From an uncultured Verrucomicrobiota bacterium (GTDB taxonomy: Bacteria; Verrucomicrobiota; Verrucomicrobiia; Opitutales; Opitutaceae), in NCBI GenBank assembly GCA_903919625.1, contig CAIXIZ010000025.1:1-7003 (forward strand): 7,003 nt of DNA, given 5' to 3'. Below the pieces are notes generated by a model. The model was not told where the DNA came from, did no database searches, and saw only the letters and a list, made by a program, of their open reading frames with translations. Below, one piece after another: positions 1 to 7,003 of this stretch (positions are counted from its first letter, which is position 1; every line of letters begins with the position of its first letter). A program made the translations under genes and the position numbers.

Positions 1-47
1 CCCGAACGGTGCCCGGAAGCCCAAGTGCCGGGCCATGCTGGCGCCTG

Positions 48-82
48 GGGGCAGGCTTGGGGACGAAAGGCCTGGCCCCTTT
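48..82 (+). terminator. Possible terminator hairpin of a gene lying left of the window
   Basis: GGGGCAGGC at 48-56 pairs with GCCTGGCCCC at 70-79: nine base pairs with one bulged G at 75 and a 13-base loop at 57-69. Only three T residues follow (80-82). The stem is strong but the T-tract is short, so termination is plausible rather than shown. A second small inverted repeat, GCCCGG at 11-16 and CCGGGC at 28-33, lies just before it. If real, it would end transcription entering from the left and insulate the barrel gene. Confidence 0.3.
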
Positions 83-210
83 GGGACGGGGGCGCTGGTG
101 GCCGGACAAAGTGATGGCGCCAAATTTTCGAGCTAAAATGCTTGCGGCACGGCAGAATTAAGGGCCAGCCTCTGCCTGCTTTCACGGCTTAGGCATCACC
201 CAGCGCGAGA

Positions 211-227
211 TTGGGGTTTCGCCCCAA
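211..227 (+). promoter_or_regulatory. Short GC-stemmed hairpin in the leader of the barrel gene
   Basis: TTGGGG at 211-216 is the exact reverse complement of CCCCAA at 222-227, with a five-base loop TTTCG. It lies 60 bases before the ATG at 288, so if transcription starts upstream it would be in the 5' leader. There is no T-tract after it, so it does not look like a terminator. It could be a leader structure affecting RNA stability or translation, or chance in GC-rich DNA. Confidence 0.25.
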
Positions 228-232
228 ATGTT

Positions 233-244
233 CATGCTAGCATG
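233..244. repeat. Perfect 12-bp palindrome CATGCTAGCATG
   Basis: CATGCTAGCATG reads identically on both strands. It is followed by CTTTTTG and lies 43 bases before the chosen ATG at 288, six bases after the 211-227 hairpin. A perfect 12-bp palindrome is expected once or twice by chance in 7 kb, so the sequence alone is not significant. Its position next to a start makes an operator conceivable. No repressor gene is present in the window to pair with it. Confidence 0.3.
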
Positions 245-287
245 CTTTTTGCTTTCACCCCCGTTCGCCCGGCCAATTTCCCCCGCC

Positions 288-1307
288 ATGAAAAAACTCC
301 TCCTCCTCCTTGCCGCCACCAGCACCGTCTTCGCGTTGCTCCCCGCCGCCCGCGCCACCAGCCCGTTTGAGGTTGCGGCCGTTTCCTCCGCGCCCGCGTT
401 CAGCATCACGGAAGATTACAGCAGTTTCCCGAGTCTCGTCTCGGACGTGATCCAGAACCAGGGCAATTTTTCGCCGTTGCTGGCGAGCAACAACTTTTTC
501 GCCAACATCAAATTTCTCGGGGTCTCCAACGCCCTGCAGCTCAATTACAATTTCACCCCCACATTGGTGACGGTCGGGGTGCAAAGCCCGGTCAGCGGCC
601 TTAACCAGTCTTTCAGCGGGCCCACCCGCGCCGATGTCGAGCAGCAGATCAAAAATTTCTTCCTGGGCAACGGCTCCGCCGAGGTCGGCAAGTTTCTGGC
701 GGCCATTGCGGGGCGTTCCGCCGTCGCGGTGACCGATGGCAACCCGAATTCCAGCACCGCCCAAATGTCGAACTCCGCGTTTTTTGCCGACGGCTTCACG
801 CCGTCGATGGATCTCCCCTTTGAAGGCACCGCCGCCGCTTCGGATTCCACCGTTTCCAATTCACGCTTCACCGGCTACGGCATCGGTTTCAACAGCGGCC
901 AGTTCAATGCGAATGGCATCAAGGGCAACAACACCGATCTTTCCATCCCCTTTGGCTTCCGCTTCACGGAACGCGTCTCGATCGCCGGCAGCATCCCGGT
1001 CAACTATCTCACCATCGGCGCCGCGAAGATCTACGGCATTGGCCTCAACCTCGCCCTGCCGGTTCGCGTGAAGATCATGAACAAGGACAACCCGTGGAAC
1101 TGGCGGCTCACCCCGCTCACCGGCATTTCGGCCCGCGGTTCCGCGGATCTCGCCGGCGGCGGGGTCATCTGGATGGCCGGCCTCACCAACACGGTGGATT
1201 ACCGCGTCAATTCCAGTCTCATCCTTGGCCTGGTCAACCAGGTCACCTATCACGACAGCATCGCCGTGAGCTACGATGGCAACACCTTCGATCCGCGGGT
1301 AAACTAG
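288..1307 (+). CDS. Outer-membrane beta-barrel protein, N-terminal 339 residues up to an in-frame TAG
   Basis: The ATG at 288 begins a textbook signal peptide: MKK, then a Leu/Ala-rich core, then a likely cleavage site after PAARA (A23|T24). An upstream in-frame ATG at 228 would bury this signal behind 20 extra residues, so 288 is preferred, although neither start has a clear Shine-Dalgarno. The mature protein has a non-barrel N-terminal part with a likely helix around residues 113-136. From about residue 194 it shows alternating polar/hydrophobic, aromatic-rich segments separated by Asn/Gly/Asp turns, as in transmembrane beta-strands. I see no cysteine. The frame stops at TAG 1305-1307 (codon 340) but continues open to 1547, where it ends in the typical barrel C-terminus. 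The product as read would therefore lack its last strands and its terminal Phe, and would probably not assemble. I do not recognise the family; a passive porin or transporter-like role is only a guess. No promoter is evident. Confidence 0.75.
   Translation: MKKLLLLLAATSTVFALLPAARATSPFEVAAVSSAPAFSITEDYSSFPSLVSDVIQNQGNFSPLLASNNFFANIKFLGVSNALQLNYNFTPTLVTVGVQSPVSGLNQSFSGPTRADVEQQIKNFFLGNGSAEVGKFLAAIAGRSAVAVTDGNPNSSTAQMSNSAFFADGFTPSMDLPFEGTAAASDSTVSNSRFTGYGIGFNSGQFNANGIKGNNTDLSIPFGFRFTERVSIAGSIPVNYLTIGAAKIYGIGLNLALPVRVKIMNKDNPWNWRLTPLTGISARGSADLAGGGVIWMAGLTNTVDYRVNSSLILGLVNQVTYHDSIAVSYDGNTFDPRVN
1305..1307 (+). other. In-frame amber codon interrupting the barrel gene
   Basis: The codons read GTA AAC TAG GAA ATC CTG in the frame of the ATG at 288. 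The frame then stays open for 79 codons to TGA 1545-1547. A single substitution would restore it; CAG to TAG would give Asn-Gln-Glu-Ile-Leu, a natural continuation. No frameshift is needed. It could be a true nonsense mutation, a base-calling or assembly error, or recoding. The sequence cannot decide between these. Confidence 0.9.
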
Positions 1308-1547
1308 GAAATCCTGAAAAACGGTGTGCGCGCCGTCACCCCGCTGGGCAAGCGCGTCATCCTGGACGGCTTTGTCATCGAAACCAACTTCATGAAGGCC
1401 GCCGCAGTGAAGAACTTCACCACCTTCGGCAGCTCAGTCTCGTTCCGCGTCACGCAGAAGTTCGACGTCACGCTGGGTGGCAATTACGACACGGGCACCA
1501 ACTACAACTCCTGGGCGGTCGGCCTCTCCTCGGCCTGGAAATTTTGA
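1308..1547 (+). pseudogene. C-terminal remnant of the interrupted outer-membrane barrel
   Basis: This stretch is in the same frame as 288-1307 and gives residues 341-419 of the reconstructed protein. It keeps amphipathic strand patterns, for example around FGSSVSFRVTQKFDVTLGG. It ends ...NSWAVGLSSAWKF before TGA, with the C-terminal Phe preceded by alternating hydrophobic residues, the signal that the BAM complex recognises in outer-membrane proteins. A GTG at 1326 could formally start a 73-residue ORF, but there is no signal peptide and no ribosome site, and a few orphan strands would not form a barrel. It is best read as the 3' end of the upstream gene. Codon use looks no different from the part before the stop, so decay, if real, is recent. 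Confidence 0.7.
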
Positions 1548-1554
1548 TCCCGGC

Positions 1555-1596
1555 GGGCGGGGTGAGGGAGCCCGGTGAAAATGGGGCCGCCCTTTT
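1555..1596 (+). terminator. Weak terminator-like hairpin after the barrel gene
   Basis: GGGCGG at 1555-1560 pairs with CCGCCC at 1587-1592 and is followed by TTTT at 1593-1596. The loop is long (26 bases), and a competing inner stem, GCCC 1570-1573 with GGGC 1584-1587, is possible. It sits eight bases after the TGA of the barrel gene, where a terminator is expected, but stem and T-tract are both short. Read-through into the AsmA-like gene, which starts 28 bases further on, is likely. Confidence 0.3.
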
Positions 1597-1623
1597 GGGT
1601 TTCAAGCCTTGGCTGCCCCGGCG

Positions 1624-4600
1624 ATGACCTCTCCCATGGCTGAACCCAAACCGCGCCGATTTCGCCGCTGGCTGCGACGGCTGGTTCTGGCCGGATTGGC
1701 GGGCGGCCTGGTGCTGATCGCGTGGCTTTTGCTCTTGCCTGTCCCCATCGGCTGGGCGGTCAACTGGGCCACCCGTCGGGCCGTGCCGCCCGGCCAGGGT
1801 CTCACCCTCGGCGTGCGCGCCGCCACGTTTCGCTGGCACTTGGGGGCTGGCGAACTGGATCTGACAATGGAAGACCCGACGGCCGTCGCCACCGACGGCC
1901 GGCCGGTGGCCAAGGTCAGCCAGATCCGCCTGGTCTTTAACAAGGCGGCGCTGTTCGGGCACCACTGGTTGCCGGCGAAGGTGGAGGTGACCCAGCCGGT
2001 GCTCACGCTCGATTTCAAAGGCAGCGGCTGGCCCAGCCGCGCAATGGCCGCCTCGGCGGCCAAACCGGTTGCGGTCGTGCCGGGCAGGATCGAGGCGACG
2101 GCTTTGCAGCCATGGCTCCCGGCCGAAGGCGTGCCGTTCGCACTTGAGGTGAGCGGCCTGGCGGTCGAGCTCCGGGCTCCGGAACGCACGGTGACGTGGC
2201 ATTTCCAACCCATTGAGACCACGCTCACCCGGGAAGGTGAAAACCTGGCCCTCGCACTGGCCCTCCGTCTCGAAGGCGGCAGTAAACCGGTTGGCCTCAA
2301 GGGCCATGTGGAGGGAAAGCTCTCCGCACACACCCTGCATTTTTCCGCCACGGTCCCGTCGTTTGGCACGGATGACCTGCCGCCGCTGCCGCTCGATCCC
2401 CTGGCGTTGCCACCAGCCAGGCTGCGCGGCCTGGCGTTTGACGTCGATGGCACCGTTGACCTCGACCGCGTCGCATTGCCTGACCTGCATTTCCACCTCC
2501 TCGCAGAAGACGGTGAGCTCAACCTGCCCAGGATCAAGGCTGGTGGCCCCATACTGCTCCACCGCTTCGAAGCAGCCGGCTACGCGGCAGACAACGCCAA
2601 AACCATCGCCTTCGATCTCCTGGCGCTGGAGCTCGACAGCCTGCACCTGACCGCCACCAAGACCAGGCTTGTCACCGGGGCCGCCCCTGCGTTGCAGGCG
2701 GACATCGCGCTCACCGGCCCGGACGGATCCGACGTGGTGGCCTGGCTCCCGGCTGCCACCGCACAAGCATTGCCGTTTCCGGCGTCCGGCCTCCGGGAGG
2801 TGGGCATCACCAGGCTTGAGACGCACCTCGAGGCCAGTCTGACCTCGTCCGATCTGGTCGGCGCATCGCTGCAGACGTTGAGCCTTTCCGGCCAGCTCAC
2901 CCTGGCGCTTGGCGGACACCCGGTTCCGTTTAGTTTCAATGCGGCCCTGCCGGCATCCGGCGGGCCGGTCATTGCCCGCCTCGAATTGGCCGGGGTGCGG
3001 CTGGCTGCCCTGGGGGATCTGGCGCTGCTGAAGGGCTATGCGCCAGCCCGGGCCTTCGACCTGCCTGTCCGGGTCTCGGCCGAACTGACCGCGACCCCGC
3101 ACGGTGAGTGGCGGACGGCGCGGGTGACCCTGACCACCACGGAGCCAGGCACGCTCCGGGCTTTTGGCCCGCTCGTCCGTGACGTGCCGGTCAAATCCTT
3201 TGCGCTCGTCGCCGAGACCCCTGATGCCGGACATTCGATTCGGGTCGGCACCCTGGCCCTGGATCTCGATGGCCCGAAATTATCCGTGGAAAACCTGGCG
3301 GTAAAACTGGCGCCGGCCGCTTCCGACCCCATCGAGCTGGAAGGCAATATTGCCGCCGAGCAATTCCCGGGCGCCTTTCTTGCCAGTTTCTTGCCCAAGG
3401 ATCAACTTGCGTCGCTTACCCCTTATGGAGTCACCCCCGCCGACCTGCAGCTGGATCGTGTGACCGGCGGTTTTACCGCCCGGCTTGTCCCCGGAGATCG
3501 CCCGGCTGCCGCCACCTTCAAAGGCGAAGTGACCGCTCATTTTCAATCGCAACCGCTTGCGCTCGGCCTGGAAGCCGCGCTGGCCGGGCCTGACCTCTCC
3601 GCCACCCTCGATCTGGCCCGGGTGAATCCGGCGCGTTTCCATCTGCAGCTGCCCGGAAGTCTGCCGCTCGCCGCCATCGACGTGCCGGTGCAGGTGCAAA
3701 CCCGGCTGACTGCCGATACCACGGGCCGGTTGAAAACCGTCACGGTTCACGCCGAGGGCGGGCCCGGCCTCTTTCATGCGACCGAGCAGATTTTCAATGC
3801 GGATGTGCCGGTCACAGCGTTCAAGATCGACGTGACCGCCGACGGGGCATTTCAGCATCTCCGGCTCAATTCGCTGGCAATGGATCTGGATGGCGTGGGG
3901 GTTACCGCCGGTCCGGCGGCGCTGGATCCCGGTGTAGCTGGCGGGGCGCCGTTGCAGGTAAGCGGAACCGTGGCGCTCGCGCATCTGACGGTCGGACACC
4001 TGCTGCAGTGGTGGCCGGCAGATTTGCAGCCTGGGTTGCGCGGGCAAATTGCGCCGTTCGTGCAGTCCGGCGAACTGACCCGGGCGGCGTTCACCTTTGC
4101 CGCCCCCTTTGACCCTACCCACCCCGAGAGCACCCGCCCCACCGCGCTCACAGGCGGGGCACAATTCGGCAATCTTCACGCGACGCCAGGGCAGGCGCCC
4201 GGTCCGGTGACAGTGCAGGAGGTGACGGTCAGCGTCAGCTGGCCCGGTGCGAACGTGACGGTCATGAATTTCGCGGCGCCTGGCGTCACGGTGCCGGCGG
4301 CGACGGTCAGCCTGTCCGCGCTCGACCAGCGCGAGCCACAGGCCGGCATCCAAGCCGATTTTACGGCGGATTTTACGCAGGTCTCCGCCTGGCTCACGGT
4401 GAACCACCAGGCGCTCCCATCCGGGGTGCCGCTCGATCTCGGCCGGCTGACCGGCCGGGCAAGGGGCAGCTTCACCGCCAGCATGCCCTTGGCCGCAGGC
4501 AGTTTTGATCCAGCCCTGGTGAGAGGGGAGTTTACGGCGAATATTTCCGGGCTGGCGGTGCCCCTGACCATGTCCGGCTATGAACTGGGGGAAGGTGAGC

Positions 4601-5958
4601 TTGGTTTGGTTGCGACCGCCAATGCCGGAGCCTATGGCGGGAGCCTTGATTGGAAAAATTTCCACCTCGCCGTGCCGGGTGCGATTGGAGGCCGGGCCAG
4701 CCTCACGCTGCAGGCCGCCGGCTCGCCGGCGGCCGACGAGTTTGGCGTGAAGCTTGCGTTCAACGCCACCGAAACCCGGCTGCTCCTGGCCGGCGTCAAC
4801 GCACCGCCGCTTTCGCCCATCGCGGCAGAGGCCAAGGTCACCGGCTGGCTGCGGCAGGCCAAACCCCAGATCGGCCTTTCCGCCCAGGCCAACGATCTGC
4901 TCGGCGCACCTTTCGCTGTGGTTGCCCGGGCGACGCTGGACAGGAGCCGGGATTCGGTACGCGCGGAACGGATTGAAGTCTCCGATTTTCAGCTTGGCCG
5001 CACGGCGCTCCACGCCGACCTGCAAATCCCAGCGCCCGACCGCTACGAGGTTTCGGTTGGGGCCGCGCGCATCGACACCCCCGGTTTGCTGGTGCTCCTG
5101 GGGCCGTTTATGCCGCTCCTCAGCGCCACCGTCCCGGGGACGGCGACGACCGCCCGGGCCGTCACGGCGGAGAGCACCCCCCGGCCTTCCCTCAAGGCCG
5201 ACATCAGGCTGGCGGAAACCGAATTGGGCGCCGGACTCGCCATGCATGACTTCACCCTCACCACCGAACTGCGGGATGGACGCCTGGTAGCGGCATCCCT
5301 GACGGGCCGTGAAGGCCTGGCCAACACGCTCGCATTCACGCTCTTCCCGACGGGCGACCATCAGGCGGTTGCGCTTACGGTGACGGACATTCCCGCCTGG
5401 CTGCAGGCGCTGACGCGGCCGCTGCAAAACGCAAAGCTTCCACCCGGCACCCTGGCCAACCTGGTCGCCCAGGCGGCCAAGGTGCCGGTTATTCTCAAAG
5501 GCGGCCAACTGGATTTACGGGGAGACCTCCGGCCCGGGGAACCGGCAAAACTGTTTGAGGGCAAGTTTTCGCTGCGAGACACGACCATGATCCAACCCCC
5601 GCTTCTGCTCCAACTGATCGCGCTCAAGAGCCGCAGCTCGATGCAGGTGAATCCATTGCTGAAGGAGCTGTCAGCGACGCGGCTTTATCTTAACGACACG
5701 GCGGTCGGGGCGGAGGGCCTGGCGTTCACGGTGTCGGGCCTGGTCAACTTTCTGAGTCTGCACACCGCACGTTACGGCCTGCAGGACGAGTCCGTGTACA
5801 CCGATGGCAAATACGGGGTGTTTGAGTTTGAAGTAAAAGGCAAACGCCCCACGCTGGGCTTGGCCGACGTTTACCTGAAGGAAAATGCGGTCATCCGTGC
5901 CATTGGCACTGAAAGCGAGCTCGATTTCGGCGACCCCGAGCCGCCGAAAAAACCCTGA
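1624..5958 (+). CDS. Large AsmA-like protein (YhdP/TamB/DUF3971 type), likely phospholipid transport to the outer membrane
   Basis: The 1444-residue product starts with a short basic cytoplasmic tail (RRFRRWLRR, residues 11-19), then one hydrophobic anchor at about 20-39. The rest is periplasmic. After the anchor, residues 50-115 follow the usual AsmA/DUF3971 opening, in which strands end in a phrase of the type 'xxVEVTQPVLTLDF'. The body is a long series of short amphipathic strands (V-x-L-x-L patterns) with no enzyme motif and, by eye, no cysteine. It includes two diverged repeats of about 207 residues (residues 422-632 and 633-839). The C-terminal domain, about 1295-1430 (SLRDTTMIQPPLLLQLIALK, later GLAFTVSGLVNFLSL), resembles the AsmA_2/YhdP C-terminal region. 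Known members form a hydrophobic groove bridging inner and outer membrane. Starts at TTG 1609 and ATG 1636 are also in frame; ATG 1624 is the first ATG, and none has a clear Shine-Dalgarno. AsmA-like assignment is fairly sure; the exact branch and the lipid role are inferred. Confidence 0.85.
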   Translation: MTSPMAEPKPRRFRRWLRRLVLAGLAGGLVLIAWLLLLPVPIGWAVNWATRRAVPPGQGLTLGVRAATFRWHLGAGELDLTMEDPTAVATDGRPVAKVSQIRLVFNKAALFGHHWLPAKVEVTQPVLTLDFKGSGWPSRAMAASAAKPVAVVPGRIEATALQPWLPAEGVPFALEVSGLAVELRAPERTVTWHFQPIETTLTREGENLALALALRLEGGSKPVGLKGHVEGKLSAHTLHFSATVPSFGTDDLPPLPLDPLALPPARLRGLAFDVDGTVDLDRVALPDLHFHLLAEDGELNLPRIKAGGPILLHRFEAAGYAADNAKTIAFDLLALELDSLHLTATKTRLVTGAAPALQADIALTGPDGSDVVAWLPAATAQALPFPASGLREVGITRLETHLEASLTSSDLVGASLQTLSLSGQLTLALGGHPVPFSFNAALPASGGPVIARLELAGVRLAALGDLALLKGYAPARAFDLPVRVSAELTATPHGEWRTARVTLTTTEPGTLRAFGPLVRDVPVKSFALVAETPDAGHSIRVGTLALDLDGPKLSVENLAVKLAPAASDPIELEGNIAAEQFPGAFLASFLPKDQLASLTPYGVTPADLQLDRVTGGFTARLVPGDRPAAATFKGEVTAHFQSQPLALGLEAALAGPDLSATLDLARVNPARFHLQLPGSLPLAAIDVPVQVQTRLTADTTGRLKTVTVHAEGGPGLFHATEQIFNADVPVTAFKIDVTADGAFQHLRLNSLAMDLDGVGVTAGPAALDPGVAGGAPLQVSGTVALAHLTVGHLLQWWPADLQPGLRGQIAPFVQSGELTRAAFTFAAPFDPTHPESTRPTALTGGAQFGNLHATPGQAPGPVTVQEVTVSVSWPGANVTVMNFAAPGVTVPAATVSLSALDQREPQAGIQADFTADFTQVSAWLTVNHQALPSGVPLDLGRLTGRARGSFTASMPLAAGSFDPALVRGEFTANISGLAVPLTMSGYELGEGELGLVATANAGAYGGSLDWKNFHLAVPGAIGGRASLTLQAAGSPAADEFGVKLAFNATETRLLLAGVNAPPLSPIAAEAKVTGWLRQAKPQIGLSAQANDLLGAPFAVVARATLDRSRDSVRAERIEVSDFQLGRTALHADLQIPAPDRYEVSVGAARIDTPGLLVLLGPFMPLLSATVPGTATTARAVTAESTPRPSLKADIRLAETELGAGLAMHDFTLTTELRDGRLVAASLTGREGLANTLAFTLFPTGDHQAVALTVTDIPAWLQALTRPLQNAKLPPGTLANLVAQAAKVPVILKGGQLDLRGDLRPGEPAKLFEGKFSLRDTTMIQPPLLLQLIALKSRSSMQVNPLLKELSATRLYLNDTAVGAEGLAFTVSGLVNFLSLHTARYGLQDESVYTDGKYGVFEFEVKGKRPTLGLADVYLKENAVIRAIGTESELDFGDPEPPKKP
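2887..4140 (+). repeat. Diverged internal tandem repeat in the AsmA-like protein (two units of about 207 residues)
   Basis: Unit A spans about 2887-3519 and unit B about 3520-4140. The best-matching block is 3181-3273 against 3802-3894, both starting DVPV and ending DLDG. It aligns without gaps at an offset of 621 bases, with 13 of 31 residues identical by hand count. FDLPVRV at 3055 and IDVPVQV at 3676 share the same 621-base offset. The region starting near 4150 may hold a weaker partial third unit. The repeat is visible at protein level and only patchily in DNA, so it is an old duplication or a structural repeat of the fold. Confidence 0.55.
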
Positions 5959-6002
5959 AGCCAGCCAGTGGGGGTGCGGATCGCCTCCACGCAAACCAGA
6001 AG

Positions 6003-6027
6003 GGGGCCATGGCCAGGGGTTGGCCCC
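6003..6027 (+). terminator. Hairpin between the AsmA-like and FGE-family genes; terminator or leader structure
   Basis: GGGGCCA at 6003-6009 is the exact reverse complement of TGGCCCC at 6021-6027, giving a 7-bp stem with an 11-base loop. It lies 44 bases after the AsmA-like stop and 66 bases before the next ATG. No T-tract follows, so intrinsic termination would be inefficient. An alternative fold uses the palindrome GGCCATGGCC at 6005-6014. The rest of the 135-base gap shows nothing I can name apart from the ribosome site of the next gene. Confidence 0.3.
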
Positions 6028-6093
6028 GATGCTTGCAGCAAGGACGTATTCAGGATTGCTCCCGGGCATAAGACAGGCCCCAATGGAGAGGCG

Positions 6094-7003
<910 letters not shown>

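Larger units (their letters stand above)
1..287. other. Non-coding leader upstream of the beta-barrel gene
   Basis: No gene can be supported here. All three forward frames are open at the left edge, with first stops near 109-111, 134-136 and 156-158, but none looks like protein: the readings are dominated by Gly, Pro, Arg and Trp. The stretch holds three structures listed separately: a terminator-like hairpin at 48-82, a short hairpin at 211-227 and a perfect palindrome at 233-244. A relatively AT-rich patch at 121-139 contains TAAAAT at 134-139, which would pass as a -10 box, but I find no matching -35. The promoter of the downstream gene probably lies somewhere in this region. Confidence 0.6.

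Noticed and set aside
134..139. TAAAAT as a sigma-70 -10 box
   Set aside because: No acceptable -35 hexamer at 16-18 bases upstream; TAAAAT in the one AT-rich patch of a GC-rich leader is weak evidence.
228..287. ATG at 228 as start of the barrel gene
   Set aside because: It would place 20 residues before a complete signal peptide beginning MKK at 288; no ribosome site supports it, and the hairpin and palindrome overlap it.
1305..1307. Genome-wide TAG reassignment or pyrrolysine insertion
   Set aside because: The other two genes contain no in-frame TAG over more than 1700 codons, and a barrel strand region is not a known pyrrolysine context; one codon cannot support reassignment.
1326..1547. 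Independent 73-residue gene starting at GTG 1326
   Set aside because: It is in the same frame as the barrel gene, has no ribosome site or signal peptide, and ends as the natural barrel C-terminus, so it is the interrupted 3' end.
1468..3234. A 588-codon minus-strand open frame overlapping the end of the barrel gene and the start of the AsmA-like gene
   Set aside because: Low-complexity Arg/Gly/Gln composition, and it spans the boundary of two well-supported + strand genes; a shadow frame.
3280..5508. A 742-codon open frame on the minus strand opposite the AsmA-like gene
   Set aside because: It mirrors the codon structure of a GC-rich gene. The translation is Arg/Gly/Gln-rich with no domain, signal or ribosome site, whereas the + strand protein has a clear anchor and AsmA-type strands.

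Overview
The window (7003 bases, GC-rich) carries three genes, all on the + strand, and all apparently encoding exported or envelope proteins. From left to right: a non-coding leader (1-287); a signal-peptide-bearing outer-membrane beta-barrel gene whose reading frame is interrupted by one in-frame TAG at 1305-1307 (open part 288-1307, remnant to 1547); a very large AsmA-like gene (1624-5958, 1444 residues from the chosen start); and the 5' part of a formylglycine-generating-enzyme-family (FGE-sulfatase) gene from 6094 that runs off the right edge.

The organism is a diderm (Gram-negative-type) bacterium. The beta-barrel ends in a terminal phenylalanine and the AsmA-like protein has an inner-membrane anchor. 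The high GC content, two of three starts without an obvious Shine-Dalgarno, and an exported FGE-family protein with a long insert would fit Verrucomicrobiota or a related PVC-group lineage. That placement is inference from style and recollection, not from a marker gene.

The beta-barrel and AsmA-like genes are 76 bases apart, with a weak terminator-like hairpin between them. AsmA-family proteins (TamB, YhdP, YdbH in E. coli) bridge the periplasm and move phospholipid to the outer membrane, so the first two genes could belong to one outer-membrane-building unit. The sequence shows only adjacency. The FGE-family gene follows after 135 bases that hold a 7-bp hairpin, has its own good Shine-Dalgarno, and is probably a separate unit.

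The observation most worth a check is the single amber codon in the barrel gene. The frame continues cleanly for 79 more residues to a canonical barrel C-terminus. I see no evidence of a mobile element, CRISPR array, RNA gene, defence system or clearly new multi-gene system here.
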